Assembly (NCBI RefSeq): GCF_002197845.1
Contig: NZ_NIDE01000017.1
Coordinates: 790,712-854,711 of the forward strand
DNA from: Fimbriiglobus ruber
Lineage (GTDB): Bacteria > Planctomycetota > Planctomycetia > Gemmatales > Gemmataceae
DNA length: 64,000 nt
Reading direction: 5' to 3'
Position 1 is the first letter of the stretch; each line of letters begins with the position of its first letter. Of the stretch, positions 27,082 to 36,269 are shown piece by piece. The notes beneath the pieces were generated by a model. It ran no database searches. It had not been told where the DNA came from and saw only the letters and a program-made list of their open reading frames with translations. The position numbers were made by a program, and so were the translations under genes.

Positions 27082-30000
27082 TCACGGAGCCGGAGTGGAA
27101 GTCTTGGGGTCGGGCTTGCCGGTCGGTGGCATCGGCCACCATTTGGCCGCCCGGTCGCCGGCCGAGTAGACGGCGGTGCCGTCGGGGCGCATCGCGACGC
27201 CGCGGACCGCGTCGCGGTGGGCACGGACCGTCCGGGTCAGGCGGCCCGTCTCGGCGTCCCAGAGGTACAGGTTGCCGTCCCGGGCGGCCGTCAACACACG
27301 CTGGCCGTCCGCGGTGAACGCCGCGGCCGTCACCGGGCCGGGGTGAGTCAACGGCCGCGACCTGTCGCGGGGTGTCGCATCGCGTACGTCCCAGAAGACG
27401 ACCGCGTGGACCGGGCCGGCACCGGGATCGTCGTCGTCCGCCGATCCGTCACTGTTAATAACGACGGCCGCGGTCGACCCGTCCGCGGAAAATGAGATCC
27501 CGTCCACACGCCCGCCGACCGTGCCGTGTTGGACTTCGTCCCCGTCGGCTGCGCTCCAAAAGCGGAGCGTCCCGTCCGCATACCCGGTGGCGATCCGATC
27601 GCCGGTCGGCGTAAACGCGACGGTCGTGACCTCGCCCTCCCCCATTCCGACGCGGCGGACCAGTGTGCCGGTCGTTAAGTCCCAGAGGGCCACGCCCGGC
27701 AGCGTCCGCCCGCCGACGGCCAGCGTGCGGCCGTCCGGCGACAGTGCGACATGCAGGTCGGCGGTCTGGTGGGTGACCGTGTACAGAACCAGTCCGGTGG
27801 CTGTATCCCATACCCGGACCCGCTCGTCCGCCCCGGTCGAAACCAGTCGCCCGCCCGGGGCGAACACCAGCGCGGTCACGCCCCCGGGGTGCCCTGGCAG
27901 GCTCCCGAGTTCACGGGCGGTCGTGGCGTCCCAAAGCCGAATCACTCCGTTCGGGCCGGCGGTCGCCAGTGTCCGCCCGTCCGGCGACAGCGCCACGACC
28001 GAAACGAGATGGCTGCCCGTGCGGAAGATCCGCGTGGGCTCCACCGCCCTGGCCGCCGGCCATGCCAGCACGGTCCCATCGCGGGAGACCGTTAACATCA
28101 TCCCGCCAACTGGGTCGGAGAGAACAGCCGTCACCGTTGTGGCGTGAGCCGGGAGCAAGTCCGGCGAGCCGGGGGCGACGCCGAGATATCCGCGGGCGAG
28201 GGCGGTCGCCGGGTCAATGTTCAGGAGGTGTCCGCCGGAAGTGCCCACCAGCAAGACACCGCCGTGGACCGAAAACCCGAGGGCCGTCACGAAGTCCGGC
28301 ACCGCGATCGGCGGCCCGACCTCGCGGCCGTCGGCCGGATTCCAGACGCGCACCGTGCGGTCCTCCGACCCGGTGGCGAGCCGGCTACCGTCCGGGGAAA
28401 AGGCCACCGCACGGACCGTCGCGGAATGCTTAGCAAAAACGCGAACCGTTTCGCCCCGTACGAGATCCCAGAGCCGGACCAGGTGATCCGCGCCGCCGGT
28501 GGCGAGCGTCTTTCCATCCGGCGAAAACGCCACCGCACGTACGGCCGCAGTGTGACCGGATAAGGCCGCCAGCGGCTCGCCGGTTGCAACGTTCCAGAGT
28601 CGGACAATGCGGTCGTATCCCGTGGTGGCGATCGTCTTCCCGTCCGGGGAGAACGCCACCGCCGTCACCCAGCGACTGCCGCCCGTCAGCGTGTGCAGGA
28701 ATCGGCCGTTTGCCCCCCACAACTTGGCGACGCCGTCGTTGCCCGCGGTGGCAATAGTCCGCCCGTCTGGGGAGACGGCGACGGCCGTGACCATATCCGT
28801 GTGCCCATCGAGTATGACGACTTCACGCTTCGTTGTGCGGTCCCAGACGGTTACGGTCGGACCGGCGGCCAGGATCAGTCGGCGGCCGTCCTGCGAGAGG
28901 GTGGCGGCAACCCACCCCCCACGGCCGTCGGCTGCTGGGTCGAGGAGTCGGGTCGGGTTCGCGGCGAATTGCACGGCTTCTTCGGCCGGTTCGATCGGGC
29001 CGTCAGCTACCACAGGGCGAACCGGCGTCGTGGCCGCAGTTTCTACAATCGGGGGCTCACTCGCGTCCGCAGTCGATCGGGCCAACCTGGGGCCGAACGC
29101 GAGGAAGAGGGCGGCCGCAATCAGCACGACAGCCCGAGGGATCGCGGAGCCGCGCGAGGCCCGGCGGCTTCCGAGGATCAACACCAGTCGCTGGCGGAGA
29201 GATTCGGCCTCCCCGATCCCGCTCGCCATCCCATGCGCCGCCCGGAACCGCGGGGGTGCCCCCGCCAGGTAGTCGATCGTTTCGAGGACGGCGGACGCGT
29301 AAGCGTACCCGGACCCGGGGAAAGCGGCCGTCACCTCGGCGTCGCACGCCTCTTCTTCGCGCCGCCGGAGTTCACGGCGGGCGATCCAGGCGAGCGGGCA
29401 CCACCAGTAAACGGACACGATCGCGAACTCGACCCACCGGACGAGATGGTCCCACCGGCGGACGTGCGCCAATTCGTGGGCGACGACGGTGAGCCGCTGG
29501 TCGGGCGACAGCCGGGCGAGAAGGCCGGCCGGGAAATAGACCGTCGGCCGCCCGAGCGCCCACACGAGCGGCGCGATTCCGCCGGCCACGAGGCGGGCGA
29601 TCGGCACGCGGCGGAGACGCATCCGCCCGGCGACCGTCGCAACGTCGGCCGCGAGTTCGGCCGGCGGCGCGGTCGAAAGTTGCAGGAGTCGAGAAAACCG
29701 CCGCACCCGCTCCGTTGCCAACGCCAGGCACACGAGACAGCCCGCGAGCCACGCCCCGCAGAGCAGCCATTCCGCGTGAGATGTCGCGCTGGTGGATGGC
29801 AACTCGGGCGGAGCGATTGCCCCGCCCGGCGACGCGGGTGCCGTCGTCACAGTTTCGATAGAGGCGAATGGTGCGTCCGGCGGCGCGGCCATCGCGACCG
29901 GGTCGGCGCCGCCGACCGTGCCCGCCGCGGCGAATGGCCCGGCCGGCGTGGGAGCCGGAGTCGGTGGGCCGACGAGTGCAGAAGCCGGTTCCGCGGGCAG

Positions 30001-30183
30001 GCACCGGACGGGAACAGTGATTAAAGCCGGTGTGACGAGTTTAACGAGAACCAGGAGCCAGAGCGTGTGTGTCAACGCTGGCCGCCCGGCCCACCGGCCG
30101 ACCGCGTAAGCCACCCCGGCCAGCGCGGTCGCGGCGACCACGTTGCCGAGAACGGCTTCGAGCGGCGCGGCGAGGGGAGCCAT
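27082..30183 (-). CDS. M56 (BlaR1-like) membrane metallopeptidase fused to two WD40 propellers
   Basis: A 1033-residue protein. Residues 1-350 form the M56 part: membrane segments near residues 10-30, 38-58 and 138-157, the zinc site HELAH at about 236 with a downstream EEEACDAEV, and a further membrane segment near 335-352. Residues about 420-1020 contain about 13-14 WD40 blades (for example VTAVAVSPDGRTIATAGNDG and VRAVAFSPDGKTLATGGADH), enough for two seven-bladed propellers. In BlaR1/MecR1 the outer part senses a signal and the peptidase inactivates BlaI. Here the sensor is a propeller rather than a penicillin-binding domain. The blaI-like gene lies 522 bases upstream. Confidence 0.9.
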   Translation of the reverse strand: MAPLAAPLEAVLGNVVAATALAGVAYAVGRWAGRPALTHTLWLLVLVKLVTPALITVPVRCLPAEPASALVGPPTPAPTPAGPFAAAGTVGGADPVAMAAPPDAPFASIETVTTAPASPGGAIAPPELPSTSATSHAEWLLCGAWLAGCLVCLALATERVRRFSRLLQLSTAPPAELAADVATVAGRMRLRRVPIARLVAGGIAPLVWALGRPTVYFPAGLLARLSPDQRLTVVAHELAHVRRWDHLVRWVEFAIVSVYWWCPLAWIARRELRRREEEACDAEVTAAFPGSGYAYASAVLETIDYLAGAPPRFRAAHGMASGIGEAESLRQRLVLILGSRRASRGSAIPRAVVLIAAALFLAFGPRLARSTADASEPPIVETAATTPVRPVVADGPIEPAEEAVQFAANPTRLLDPAADGRGGWVAATLSQDGRRLILAAGPTVTVWDRTTKREVVILDGHTDMVTAVAVSPDGRTIATAGNDGVAKLWGANGRFLHTLTGGSRWVTAVAFSPDGKTIATTGYDRIVRLWNVATGEPLAALSGHTAAVRAVAFSPDGKTLATGGADHLVRLWDLVRGETVRVFAKHSATVRAVAFSPDGSRLATGSEDRTVRVWNPADGREVGPPIAVPDFVTALGFSVHGGVLLVGTSGGHLLNIDPATALARGYLGVAPGSPDLLPAHATTVTAVLSDPVGGMMLTVSRDGTVLAWPAARAVEPTRIFRTGSHLVSVVALSPDGRTLATAGPNGVIRLWDATTARELGSLPGHPGGVTALVFAPGGRLVSTGADERVRVWDTATGLVLYTVTHQTADLHVALSPDGRTLAVGGRTLPGVALWDLTTGTLVRRVGMGEGEVTTVAFTPTGDRIATGYADGTLRFWSAADGDEVQHGTVGGRVDGISFSADGSTAAVVINSDGSADDDDPGAGPVHAVVFWDVRDATPRDRSRPLTHPGPVTAAAFTADGQRVLTAARDGNLYLWDAETGRLTRTVRAHRDAVRGVAMRPDGTAVYSAGDRAAKWWPMPPTGKPDPKTSTPAP

Positions 30184-30301
30184 AAGGGCCTCGGGTGCGA
30201 CTATTGTCCTGTTTCCCGTCTGGCAGCGAGAGCCGGGGTAGTGGTGTCCGCTCCCGGTCGGCTGGTCTTGGTTGCGGGTTCGCGTCGGCCCCGGCGTCCC
30301 C

Positions 30302-30437
30302 GGGCTCCCGCCCGGGTCTACGTTAGGCCGCCCCGGAGGGGCTCAAAACCACGAACCGTACTTGTGCCTGGTCCTTTACTCGATCGCCGGATTTCCGCCC
30401 CTCCGGGGCGGCCTGACGTAGACCCGGGCGGGAGCCC
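30302..30437. repeat. Foldback element E1: 41-nt inverted repeat
   Basis: Bases 30302-30342 (GGGCTCCCGCCCGGGTCTAC and on) are the reverse complement of 30397-30437 with a single mismatch. The spacer is 54 bases. A single arm of the same sequence is found again at 54657-54705. Confidence 0.9.
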
Positions 30438-30596
30438 TCGTTGTACCCCATAAGTCGGAAACAGCGAAAATGCCCCTTCCGAATGGCCTGGAAAACAAGC
30501 GTTTTCCAAACGGCGAAGCGGATTTGGGCCTTCCGAATGCCGTTTCCGCAACATCTTGTTACGAAAGACGTTGCAGACTTGTGGGGTACAACGAGG
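30436..30596. repeat. Foldback element E2: 21-nt inverted repeat abutting E1
   Basis: CCTCGTTGTACCCCATAAGTC (30436-30456) is the reverse complement of 30576-30596 with one mismatch. The interior contains CCTTCCGAATG twice (near 30476 and 30531). Right after the second arm, GGCGGGAGCCCGGGGACACC echoes the E1 arm. Confidence 0.8.
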
Positions 30597-30705
30597 GCGG
30601 GAGCCCGGGGACACCGGGGGAACGACCCCACCGACCATCGGAGACCGGCCGGGATCGGACACTTCCACCCGAACCCAGAATCCTGGGGCCTCGGGTCGGG
30701 CAACG

Positions 30706-31101
30706 CTATTTGCGGCCCGGGGGCCGGTGCGCGTTCAAGAGTTTCCGGAGTTCCTTGCGGTCCGCGTCGGCCAGGGTGGCCGTCTTGAGCAGGTGCGTGA
30801 GCAGCGGGGTCATGGCCCCGCCGCACAGGCGGTCGGCGACGGACCGCAGCTGCTCGCTGATGTATGTGTCCCGCCCGATCAGCGCGGTGAACACGTGCGT
30901 CATCGCCGTCCGGTCTCGCGTCACACACCCTTCTTCTTCCAGCCGCTCCAGGAGCTTCTGCACCGTCGCGTAGCTCGACGACCCGCCCCCGGGGTACAGG
31001 TGGTCGGTCAACTTTCGGATGGGCGACGGACCGTGTTCCCACAGGGCCTCTAAAACCCTGAGTTCGGCGTCCGTCACGTCCGGGGAGGGGCGTGCGGCCA
31101 T
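30706..31101 (-). CDS. BlaI/MecI-family transcriptional repressor
   Basis: A 131-residue winged-helix repressor. VTDAELRVLEALWEHGPSPI and SSYATVQKLLERLEEEGCVT match the DNA-binding part of BlaI/MecI. The C-terminal half (ALIGRDTYISEQLRSVADRL) is the dimerisation and cleavage region. It is paired with the M56-WD40 gene on the same strand, as BlaI is with BlaR1. A short dyad upstream may be its operator. Its regulon need not involve beta-lactams. Confidence 0.9.
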   Translation of the reverse strand: MAARPSPDVTDAELRVLEALWEHGPSPIRKLTDHLYPGGGSSSYATVQKLLERLEEEGCVTRDRTAMTHVFTALIGRDTYISEQLRSVADRLCGGAMTPLLTHLLKTATLADADRKELRKLLNAHRPPGRK

Positions 31102-31155
31102 GAGCTTGTCCCGACGGCGAGTTCAACCCGACTTGACGCGAATGTCCTCAAGGTA

Positions 31156-31168
31156 AGACAAAGTGTCT
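31156..31168. promoter_or_regulatory. Candidate BlaI-type operator dyad
   Basis: AGACAAAGTGTCT is a perfect 5-3-5 dyad 55 bases upstream of the repressor start. BlaI/MecI operators have a comparable TACA/TGTA-type dyad, so autoregulation is plausible. This is position and symmetry only. Confidence 0.45.
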
Positions 31169-31195
31169 GATAATGCAAGACGGAAAATTCGCGTG

Positions 31196-32740
31196 TGTCA
31201 CGCCCCATTAGAAATGTCCGGGGTTTGGCCCCAATAGAAATGTCCTCCCCCCGGGACATATTTCCACTCATCATAGACGTTTTCGCCAAGGATGATTTGG
31301 AGCTGGACGGTACGATCGCTTCGGGTTATCTACCTCCTCGCCGCCGGAAGGATAGGGCTCCGCAGGAGTGCGACCCGAGCGTCCGGCAGTCGGCTGCATG
31401 CCCGCGGGACGGGAGTCCTTGACCGGCTCCCGTCCCGTCGTCTCCGCACTGGCATCGGCCGCTGATGCGCTAAACTCCGGGGGTTTGGGGGCAGAGCCCC
31501 AAGGCTGCCCCCCACGGTGATCTCCTGGTACGGCAAATGACGCTTCCCGAACCGAATGTGCAGCGTCCCATCCAGTCTCTGCTCAATCACCACCCGGCCG
31601 CCACGCTCTCCCGGGTACGCTGGCGGCAACAATTGGTAGAACGTATTCGCGAAACGCACCACGTAGTCGTTGCTCACCACCCGCTCGCTCTGAATCGACA
31701 GGATCGACGCCAGCTTGTGATCTCGACCCAACGGTCGATGGGCATCGTTTGGCTGACGCGCCGGCTTGGCGAACCGCTTGTTGTGGTCGGGAAGGAGTTT
31801 CGCCAACAACGCGTTGGCGTCCTCGCAGGTCGTGACCTTGGCCAACCGCAGTTCCTTGACCCACCGATCCTGAGCCGTGCCAAACGAACGCTCGACACGT
31901 CCCTTCGCCTGGGGACTGTGCGCCCGAATCAACTCTATGGCCAGTTCGCCGAGCGCTCGGCCAAACTGCGTTTGCGCGTCGGGATCGGCGAGCGGACGTC
32001 CCTTCTCGTGCGGCTCGAAGATGCTGTGTCGATCCGTGTAAACCGCCAGCGGTCGGCCGTATTTCCGCAGCCAGACCCCCAACAAATCCAGGTGCGATTC
32101 CACGCTCCCATGCCGGTAAAACTTCGCTTCGACGCGGCTGGTGGCGTCATCGATCATGGTGATCAGAACGATCGTCTCGCCGCGACCCTCCAGCCACTCA
32201 TGCACCGAGGCGTCCATCTGCACCAACTCGCCCAAACAAGCCCGTCGCGGCCGACGACTGCGATGCGGGTCACGGCGACGTTGGCGTTCCCACAAGCCCT
32301 CGGCCAGCAACCAGCGACGCAGCGTTTCGACGCCCACCTTCAACCCTTCTTCCGCCAACTTCTCGCACGCGAAGGTGGGGCCGAAGTCGCGGTAACGCTG
32401 GCGGTACGCCGCCAGCACCTGCGTTCGCAGCTTGGCTTCCAGGCAGCGATTCGACGGCTGACCTCGAAGGCCATGCACCAGGGCGCTGTCACCCTGGGTC
32501 TTCAGTTTGCCCTTCAGTCGCCGGACCTGACGCGCGCTCAACTTCAACAAACCAGCGGCTTCCGTAACCGTCCGATCTCCCGATACCACCGCCTTCAGAA
32601 TCGCCAAAACGTCACGCTCGCGCTGACTCATGGCTAGAATGCCCCAATCTTGTAGCTCGGTAGACATACGTCCTCCTTGGCATGAACAAGGAGGACATTT
32701 CTAACGAGTTAAGGCCGGACATTTCTAATGTGTTTCAACA
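31196..32740 (-). mobile_element. ISNCY/IS1202-like insertion sequence (about 1545 bp)
   Basis: The ends are TGTCACGCCCCATTAGAAAT (from 31196) and, inverted, TGTTGAAACACATTAGAAAT (from 32740), both continuing GTCCGG. A second AGAAATGTCCTCC box lies inside each end (near 31235 and 32690). A 17-bp direct repeat GACGGAAAATTCGCGTG flanks it (31179-31195 and 32741-32757). Long target duplications are typical of the IS1202 group. Confidence 0.88.
31330..32667 (-). CDS. ISNCY (IS1202-type) DDE transposase
   Basis: A 445-residue transposase with a strong AAGGAGG site 5 bases before ATG 32667. N-terminal helix-turn-helix: TVTEAAGLLKLSARQVRRLK. Integrase-like core: LVQMDASVHEWLEGRG (first Asp), LAVYTDRHSIF (second Asp) and HSPQAKGRVERSFGTAQDR (Glu). 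The C-terminal region, about 55 residues after GGSLGALPP, is Arg-rich and may be altered. The frame is intact. Confidence 0.9.
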   Translation of the reverse strand: MSTELQDWGILAMSQRERDVLAILKAVVSGDRTVTEAAGLLKLSARQVRRLKGKLKTQGDSALVHGLRGQPSNRCLEAKLRTQVLAAYRQRYRDFGPTFACEKLAEEGLKVGVETLRRWLLAEGLWERQRRRDPHRSRRPRRACLGELVQMDASVHEWLEGRGETIVLITMIDDATSRVEAKFYRHGSVESHLDLLGVWLRKYGRPLAVYTDRHSIFEPHEKGRPLADPDAQTQFGRALGELAIELIRAHSPQAKGRVERSFGTAQDRWVKELRLAKVTTCEDANALLAKLLPDHNKRFAKPARQPNDAHRPLGRDHKLASILSIQSERVVSNDYVVRFANTFYQLLPPAYPGERGGRVVIEQRLDGTLHIRFGKRHLPYQEITVGGSLGALPPNPRSLAHQRPMPVRRRRDGSRSRTPVPRACSRLPDARVALLRSPILPAARR

Positions 32741-32864
32741 GACGGAAAATTCGCGTGTCCCGGGGAAGGGTGCGAGTCGGACGTGCGGGCGCCGGACCGC
32801 GGCCGGTCCCATTTCGTCCGACCCGGCCGCGTGACCCCGACGCCCGCGCCGGTACAATGGCGAC

Positions 32865-35195
32865 ATGCACCCCATTTTGATCGTCGGCGCCGCCCTGGTC
32901 GGGTTGCCGATCCTGTTGCACCTGATCATGAAGCAGGAGCCGAAGCGGCTCCTCTTCCCGGCTCTGCGGTTCCTGAAGCAGAAGCAGCGGACGAACCAGC
33001 GGAAAATGCGGCTACGGCACCTCATCCTGCTCGCACTGCGGATGCTGCTCATCGCCCTCTTCGCGGTCACATTGTTCCAACCCAAGATCCCCAGCTCCGG
33101 GCTCAGTCTCGCGGGCGAGCAACCCGTCGCGGCCGTCCTGATCGTCGACACGACGCCGAGCATGGGGTACAAGGCCGACAACAAATCGCGGCTCGACGAG
33201 GCCCGTCGGCGGGCGCTCGAACTGCTCGACGACCTCCCGCCCGGCTCGCGGGTCGCCGTCCTCGACCCGGCCGACCCGACTGGCACCTGGGAGCAGTCGG
33301 CCGGCGACGCCCGGCGGAAGATCGAGGGAATGAAGGAACCGCACGGCGGCGGCCCGCCGGTCACTGCTGCCCTGTTCACCGCCTACCAACTGTTCCGCAC
33401 GATCGACCGAGAGAGCGACGGGGCCGAGGCGATGCCGAGGCTCGTGGCCGTCTTCTCCGACCGGACGGCCGAATGCTGGCAGGCCGACCGGGCCGACGAT
33501 CTCAAGAAAGCCGCGGCCGACCTCGCGCCGTTGGCCGGCAACCAATCCGTCGCTCATCTCTTCGTGGACGTGGGCGTCGACCGCCCGGTCAACGTCGGCA
33601 TTACGTCGGCCCAGGTCAGCCCGCAGCTCGCCAACGCGAACCAGCCGGTGTCGCTGATTGTGACCGTGCAGGCGACCGGCCCGGACGTGCCGACGGCCGT
33701 GCTACGGGTCAGCCTGGACGACGGACCGCCCGAGCGGAAGGCCGTGGACAACCTCCCCGCCGGTACGCCGCGGGCGGTGACCATGACGTTCAAGGACCTC
33801 AAGCCCGGCGTCCACGCGGTCAAAGCCACGCTCGAAACCGATGACGCACTCCTGTTCGACAACGTCCGGTACGCGACGTTCCGCGTCGGGGCCGCGCGGA
33901 AGATCCTGACGCTGAGCGACGACCCGGACGACGCACTGTTCTGGCAGCTCGCCCACGAAGCGAAAGGCGAGTTCGGCTGCGACGTGGCCAAGCCGGACGC
34001 GGACATCGACTTCGGCCCGTACGAATTCGTCTGCCTCCTCAACGTGGCCGACCCCTCTCGCCCGCTACCAGCTCGCCAAGGAGCCGGCGCGGGGGCACTC
34101 CAGCGGACACTCTGGGACAAGCTCGCGGGTTACGTGAAGCGCGGCGGCAAAGTGCTGGTCATCCCCGGCCCGCGCGAGAAGGTCGCCCCCGCTGCCTACG
34201 ACCCAACTGTAGCGAACGATCCGACATCTGGGCTATTGCCTGGCAAACTCGTTCAGGTCATCGACACAAATACGTTTCCGGCTCCCGAACCGCCCGCCGC
34301 GGGCCAACCGCCCCCGGTCGACCGCCGCGCCGGGGTGACGTGGGCGACGAAGCCGGACGACCGGCCCGAGCGACACCCGCTCACGGCTCCGTTCAAGCAG
34401 TGGAACCTACTCGGCAACGTCGACTTCCTGATGAACCCGCGGAAGGCGTGGAAATATTGGGAGGTGAAGCCGGTCGAAGATAAAGACGTGTCCGTCGTCG
34501 TGGCTTACGACGACGCGGACGACCCGACGAAGCGGCACCCGGCCGTCCTCGAAAGGACGTTCCCGGGCGGCGGGAAGGTGTTGCTGCTGACGACCCGCAT
34601 GGACGACCCCGAATATGACCAGCGGTGGAACAACTACTGGCTCACCGGCGGAAGTTCGTGGCCGGTCGTCTTCCCCCACTTGCTCGCGAGCTACCTCGCC
34701 GGCAACGCGGCCGACGCCGTTTACAACTTTACGACTGGCCGACCGGTCGCGATCGCGTTGCCCAAGAGCAGCCCGGGCGGAGCCGCGGGCCAGGGCCGGA
34801 AACTGGTGTTCGAAGGACCGGGCGTCTCCGGCCCCGAGGCGTACCCCGAAGTCGGCGACCGCCAGGCCGACCTGCGCCTCTCCGCCGCGCGGACGTTGAC
34901 CCCCGGCAATTACCTGCTCCGCACCGAGGATCGGTCGTGGCAGGAGGGCTTCAGCCTGAACCCGCCGGCCGAGGAAAGCAACCTGTCGAAAGTGCCGGTC
35001 GAGGTGATCGAAGCCGTCTTCGGCGCTAACAGCGTGATCCCGATCGACAAGAACCTCAAACTGCACGACGTGATGGAGACAAAGTTTAACCCGGAAATGA
35101 AACTGTTCCCGTGGCTTCTGATCGGCGTACTCTTCCTCTTCGCCCTCGAAGGCTTCGTCGCCAACCGTTTCTATCGCTTCCGGGCAAAATCGTAG
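32865..35195 (+). CDS. BatA/VWA-domain membrane protein
   Basis: A 776-residue protein. The N-terminal BatA segment (PILLHLIMKQEPKRLLFPAL) with two membrane helices (residues about 3-21 and 55-72) is the aerotolerance-operon BatA type. A VWA-like domain follows: AVLIVDTTPSMGYKADNKS gives a partial MIDAS (DxTxS in place of DxSxS). A further glutamine-amidotransferase-like segment contains GYVKRGGKVLVIPGP. A C-terminal membrane helix lies at LFPWLLIGVLFLFALEGFVA. Planctomycetes carry such genes in MoxR/DUF58/BatA clusters, but no MoxR or DUF58 gene is next to it here. A foldback begins 3 bases after its stop. Confidence 0.85.
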   Translation: MHPILIVGAALVGLPILLHLIMKQEPKRLLFPALRFLKQKQRTNQRKMRLRHLILLALRMLLIALFAVTLFQPKIPSSGLSLAGEQPVAAVLIVDTTPSMGYKADNKSRLDEARRRALELLDDLPPGSRVAVLDPADPTGTWEQSAGDARRKIEGMKEPHGGGPPVTAALFTAYQLFRTIDRESDGAEAMPRLVAVFSDRTAECWQADRADDLKKAAADLAPLAGNQSVAHLFVDVGVDRPVNVGITSAQVSPQLANANQPVSLIVTVQATGPDVPTAVLRVSLDDGPPERKAVDNLPAGTPRAVTMTFKDLKPGVHAVKATLETDDALLFDNVRYATFRVGAARKILTLSDDPDDALFWQLAHEAKGEFGCDVAKPDADIDFGPYEFVCLLNVADPSRPLPARQGAGAGALQRTLWDKLAGYVKRGGKVLVIPGPREKVAPAAYDPTVANDPTSGLLPGKLVQVIDTNTFPAPEPPAAGQPPPVDRRAGVTWATKPDDRPERHPLTAPFKQWNLLGNVDFLMNPRKAWKYWEVKPVEDKDVSVVVAYDDADDPTKRHPAVLERTFPGGGKVLLLTTRMDDPEYDQRWNNYWLTGGSSWPVVFPHLLASYLAGNAADAVYNFTTGRPVAIALPKSSPGGAAGQGRKLVFEGPGVSGPEAYPEVGDRQADLRLSAARTLTPGNYLLRTEDRSWQEGFSLNPPAEESNLSKVPVEVIEAVFGANSVIPIDKNLKLHDVMETKFNPEMKLFPWLLIGVLFLFALEGFVANRFYRFRAKS

Positions 35196-35197
35196 AA

Positions 35198-35357
35198 ATC
35201 CGTATTCACCGCAGAGGGCACGAGAGAGCACGTGAGAAGACAGAGAGAATAGTAAAAAGGCGATAGTAGTATTATTTGCGTTTAAATAAATTGCTATTTG
35301 CTTCTCTCTCTTCGTCTTCTCACGTGCTCTCTCGTGCCCTCTGCGGTGAATACGGAT
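35198..35357. repeat. Foldback element D: perfect 43-nt inverted repeat
   Basis: Bases 35198-35240 (ATCCGTATTCACCGCAGAGG onward) are the exact reverse complement of 35315-35357, with an AT-rich 74-base spacer. It starts 3 bases after the BatA/VWA stop and ends 19 bases before the prmC stop on the other strand. Confidence 0.93.
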
Positions 35358-35375
35358 TTGTATCTGCGGCGAAAA

Positions 35376-36269
35376 TTACTTCTTGCGCGCTGAAACGACC
35401 CGGAAGCGGCCGCCAAGATCTTTGACCGAGGCGTTCACCGCCCACTCGGGCCGCGACTCGAATAGCCCCCGGACGGCCGCCTCTTGCGTCCAGCCGACTT
35501 CGACCATGACGGTGCCGCCGGGTGTAAGGAAGCGACCGGCATCGGCCGCGATGCGGCGGTAGAACGCCAGCCCGTCCGGGCCGCCGTCGAGGGCGATCCG
35601 CGGTTCGTGGTCGCGGACCTCGGGGGCCAGTTCGGCTAACTCGCCGGGCGTGATGTACGGCGGGTTACTCGCGATCAGATCGAAGGTCGCCCCCTCCGGA
35701 ACGGCCGCGAACAGGTCGCCCTGGGCGAACGCGATACGGTCTGCCACGCCGTGCCGGGTCGCGTTGCGGCGGGCCACGTCGAGCGCGTCCGGCGACACGT
35801 CCGTGGCCGTGACGCGGGCGGTCTTGCTCTGGTGGGCGAGGCTGACGGCGATGCAGCCGGACCCGGTGCCCAGATCGAGGACGGCCGGCGCCGGTTTCCC
35901 TTTGAGCAGTTTCAGGGCTTCGAGGACGAGCGTTTCCGTGTCCGGCCGGGGGATGAGGACGGCGGGCGTCACCTCGAACGGCAGCAGATAAAATTCCCGC
36001 TGCCCGATCAGGTACGCGACCGGCCAACCCTCGACCCGACGGCGGATCAGGTCTTTGAACGTCGTCCGGTCGGCGTCCGCCGGTTCCTCTTCGGAGCGCA
36101 CAAACAAGTCGATCTTTTGGCACCCGAGGACGTGCGCGAGCAGGAGTTGCGCCTCCAGCCGCGGCGACTCGACGCCCTTCTTTTTGAGGAAGTCGGTCGT
36201 CCACGTGAGGAGCGCCTTGACCGTCCAGACGGTGGGAGGCTGCGGGACCGTATTGTTCGGAGCAGACAT
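35376..36269 (-). CDS. prmC: Release factor glutamine methyltransferase
   Basis: A 297-residue enzyme that methylates the GGQ glutamine of RF1/RF2. N-terminal helical domain (TTDFLKKKGVESPRLEAQLL, then AHVLGCQKIDLF). The S-adenosylmethionine site is VLDLGTGSGCIAVSLA, the catalytic motif is IASNPPYITPGELAEL, and the conserved ALDGGPDGLAFYRRI follows. Length and motifs are normal. prfA is not adjacent in this window. Confidence 0.95.
   Translation of the reverse strand: MSAPNNTVPQPPTVWTVKALLTWTTDFLKKKGVESPRLEAQLLLAHVLGCQKIDLFVRSEEEPADADRTTFKDLIRRRVEGWPVAYLIGQREFYLLPFEVTPAVLIPRPDTETLVLEALKLLKGKPAPAVLDLGTGSGCIAVSLAHQSKTARVTATDVSPDALDVARRNATRHGVADRIAFAQGDLFAAVPEGATFDLIASNPPYITPGELAELAPEVRDHEPRIALDGGPDGLAFYRRIAADAGRFLTPGGTVMVEVGWTQEAAVRGLFESRPEWAVNASVKDLGGRFRVVSARKK

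Larger units (their letters stand above)
30184..30705. other. 522-bp intergenic region made of nested inverted repeats
   Basis: The gap between the BlaI-like gene and the M56-WD40 gene holds two abutting foldbacks (30302-30437 and 30436-30596) and no supportable gene. Any read-through from blaI into the sensor would carry both hairpins. Confidence 0.75.
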
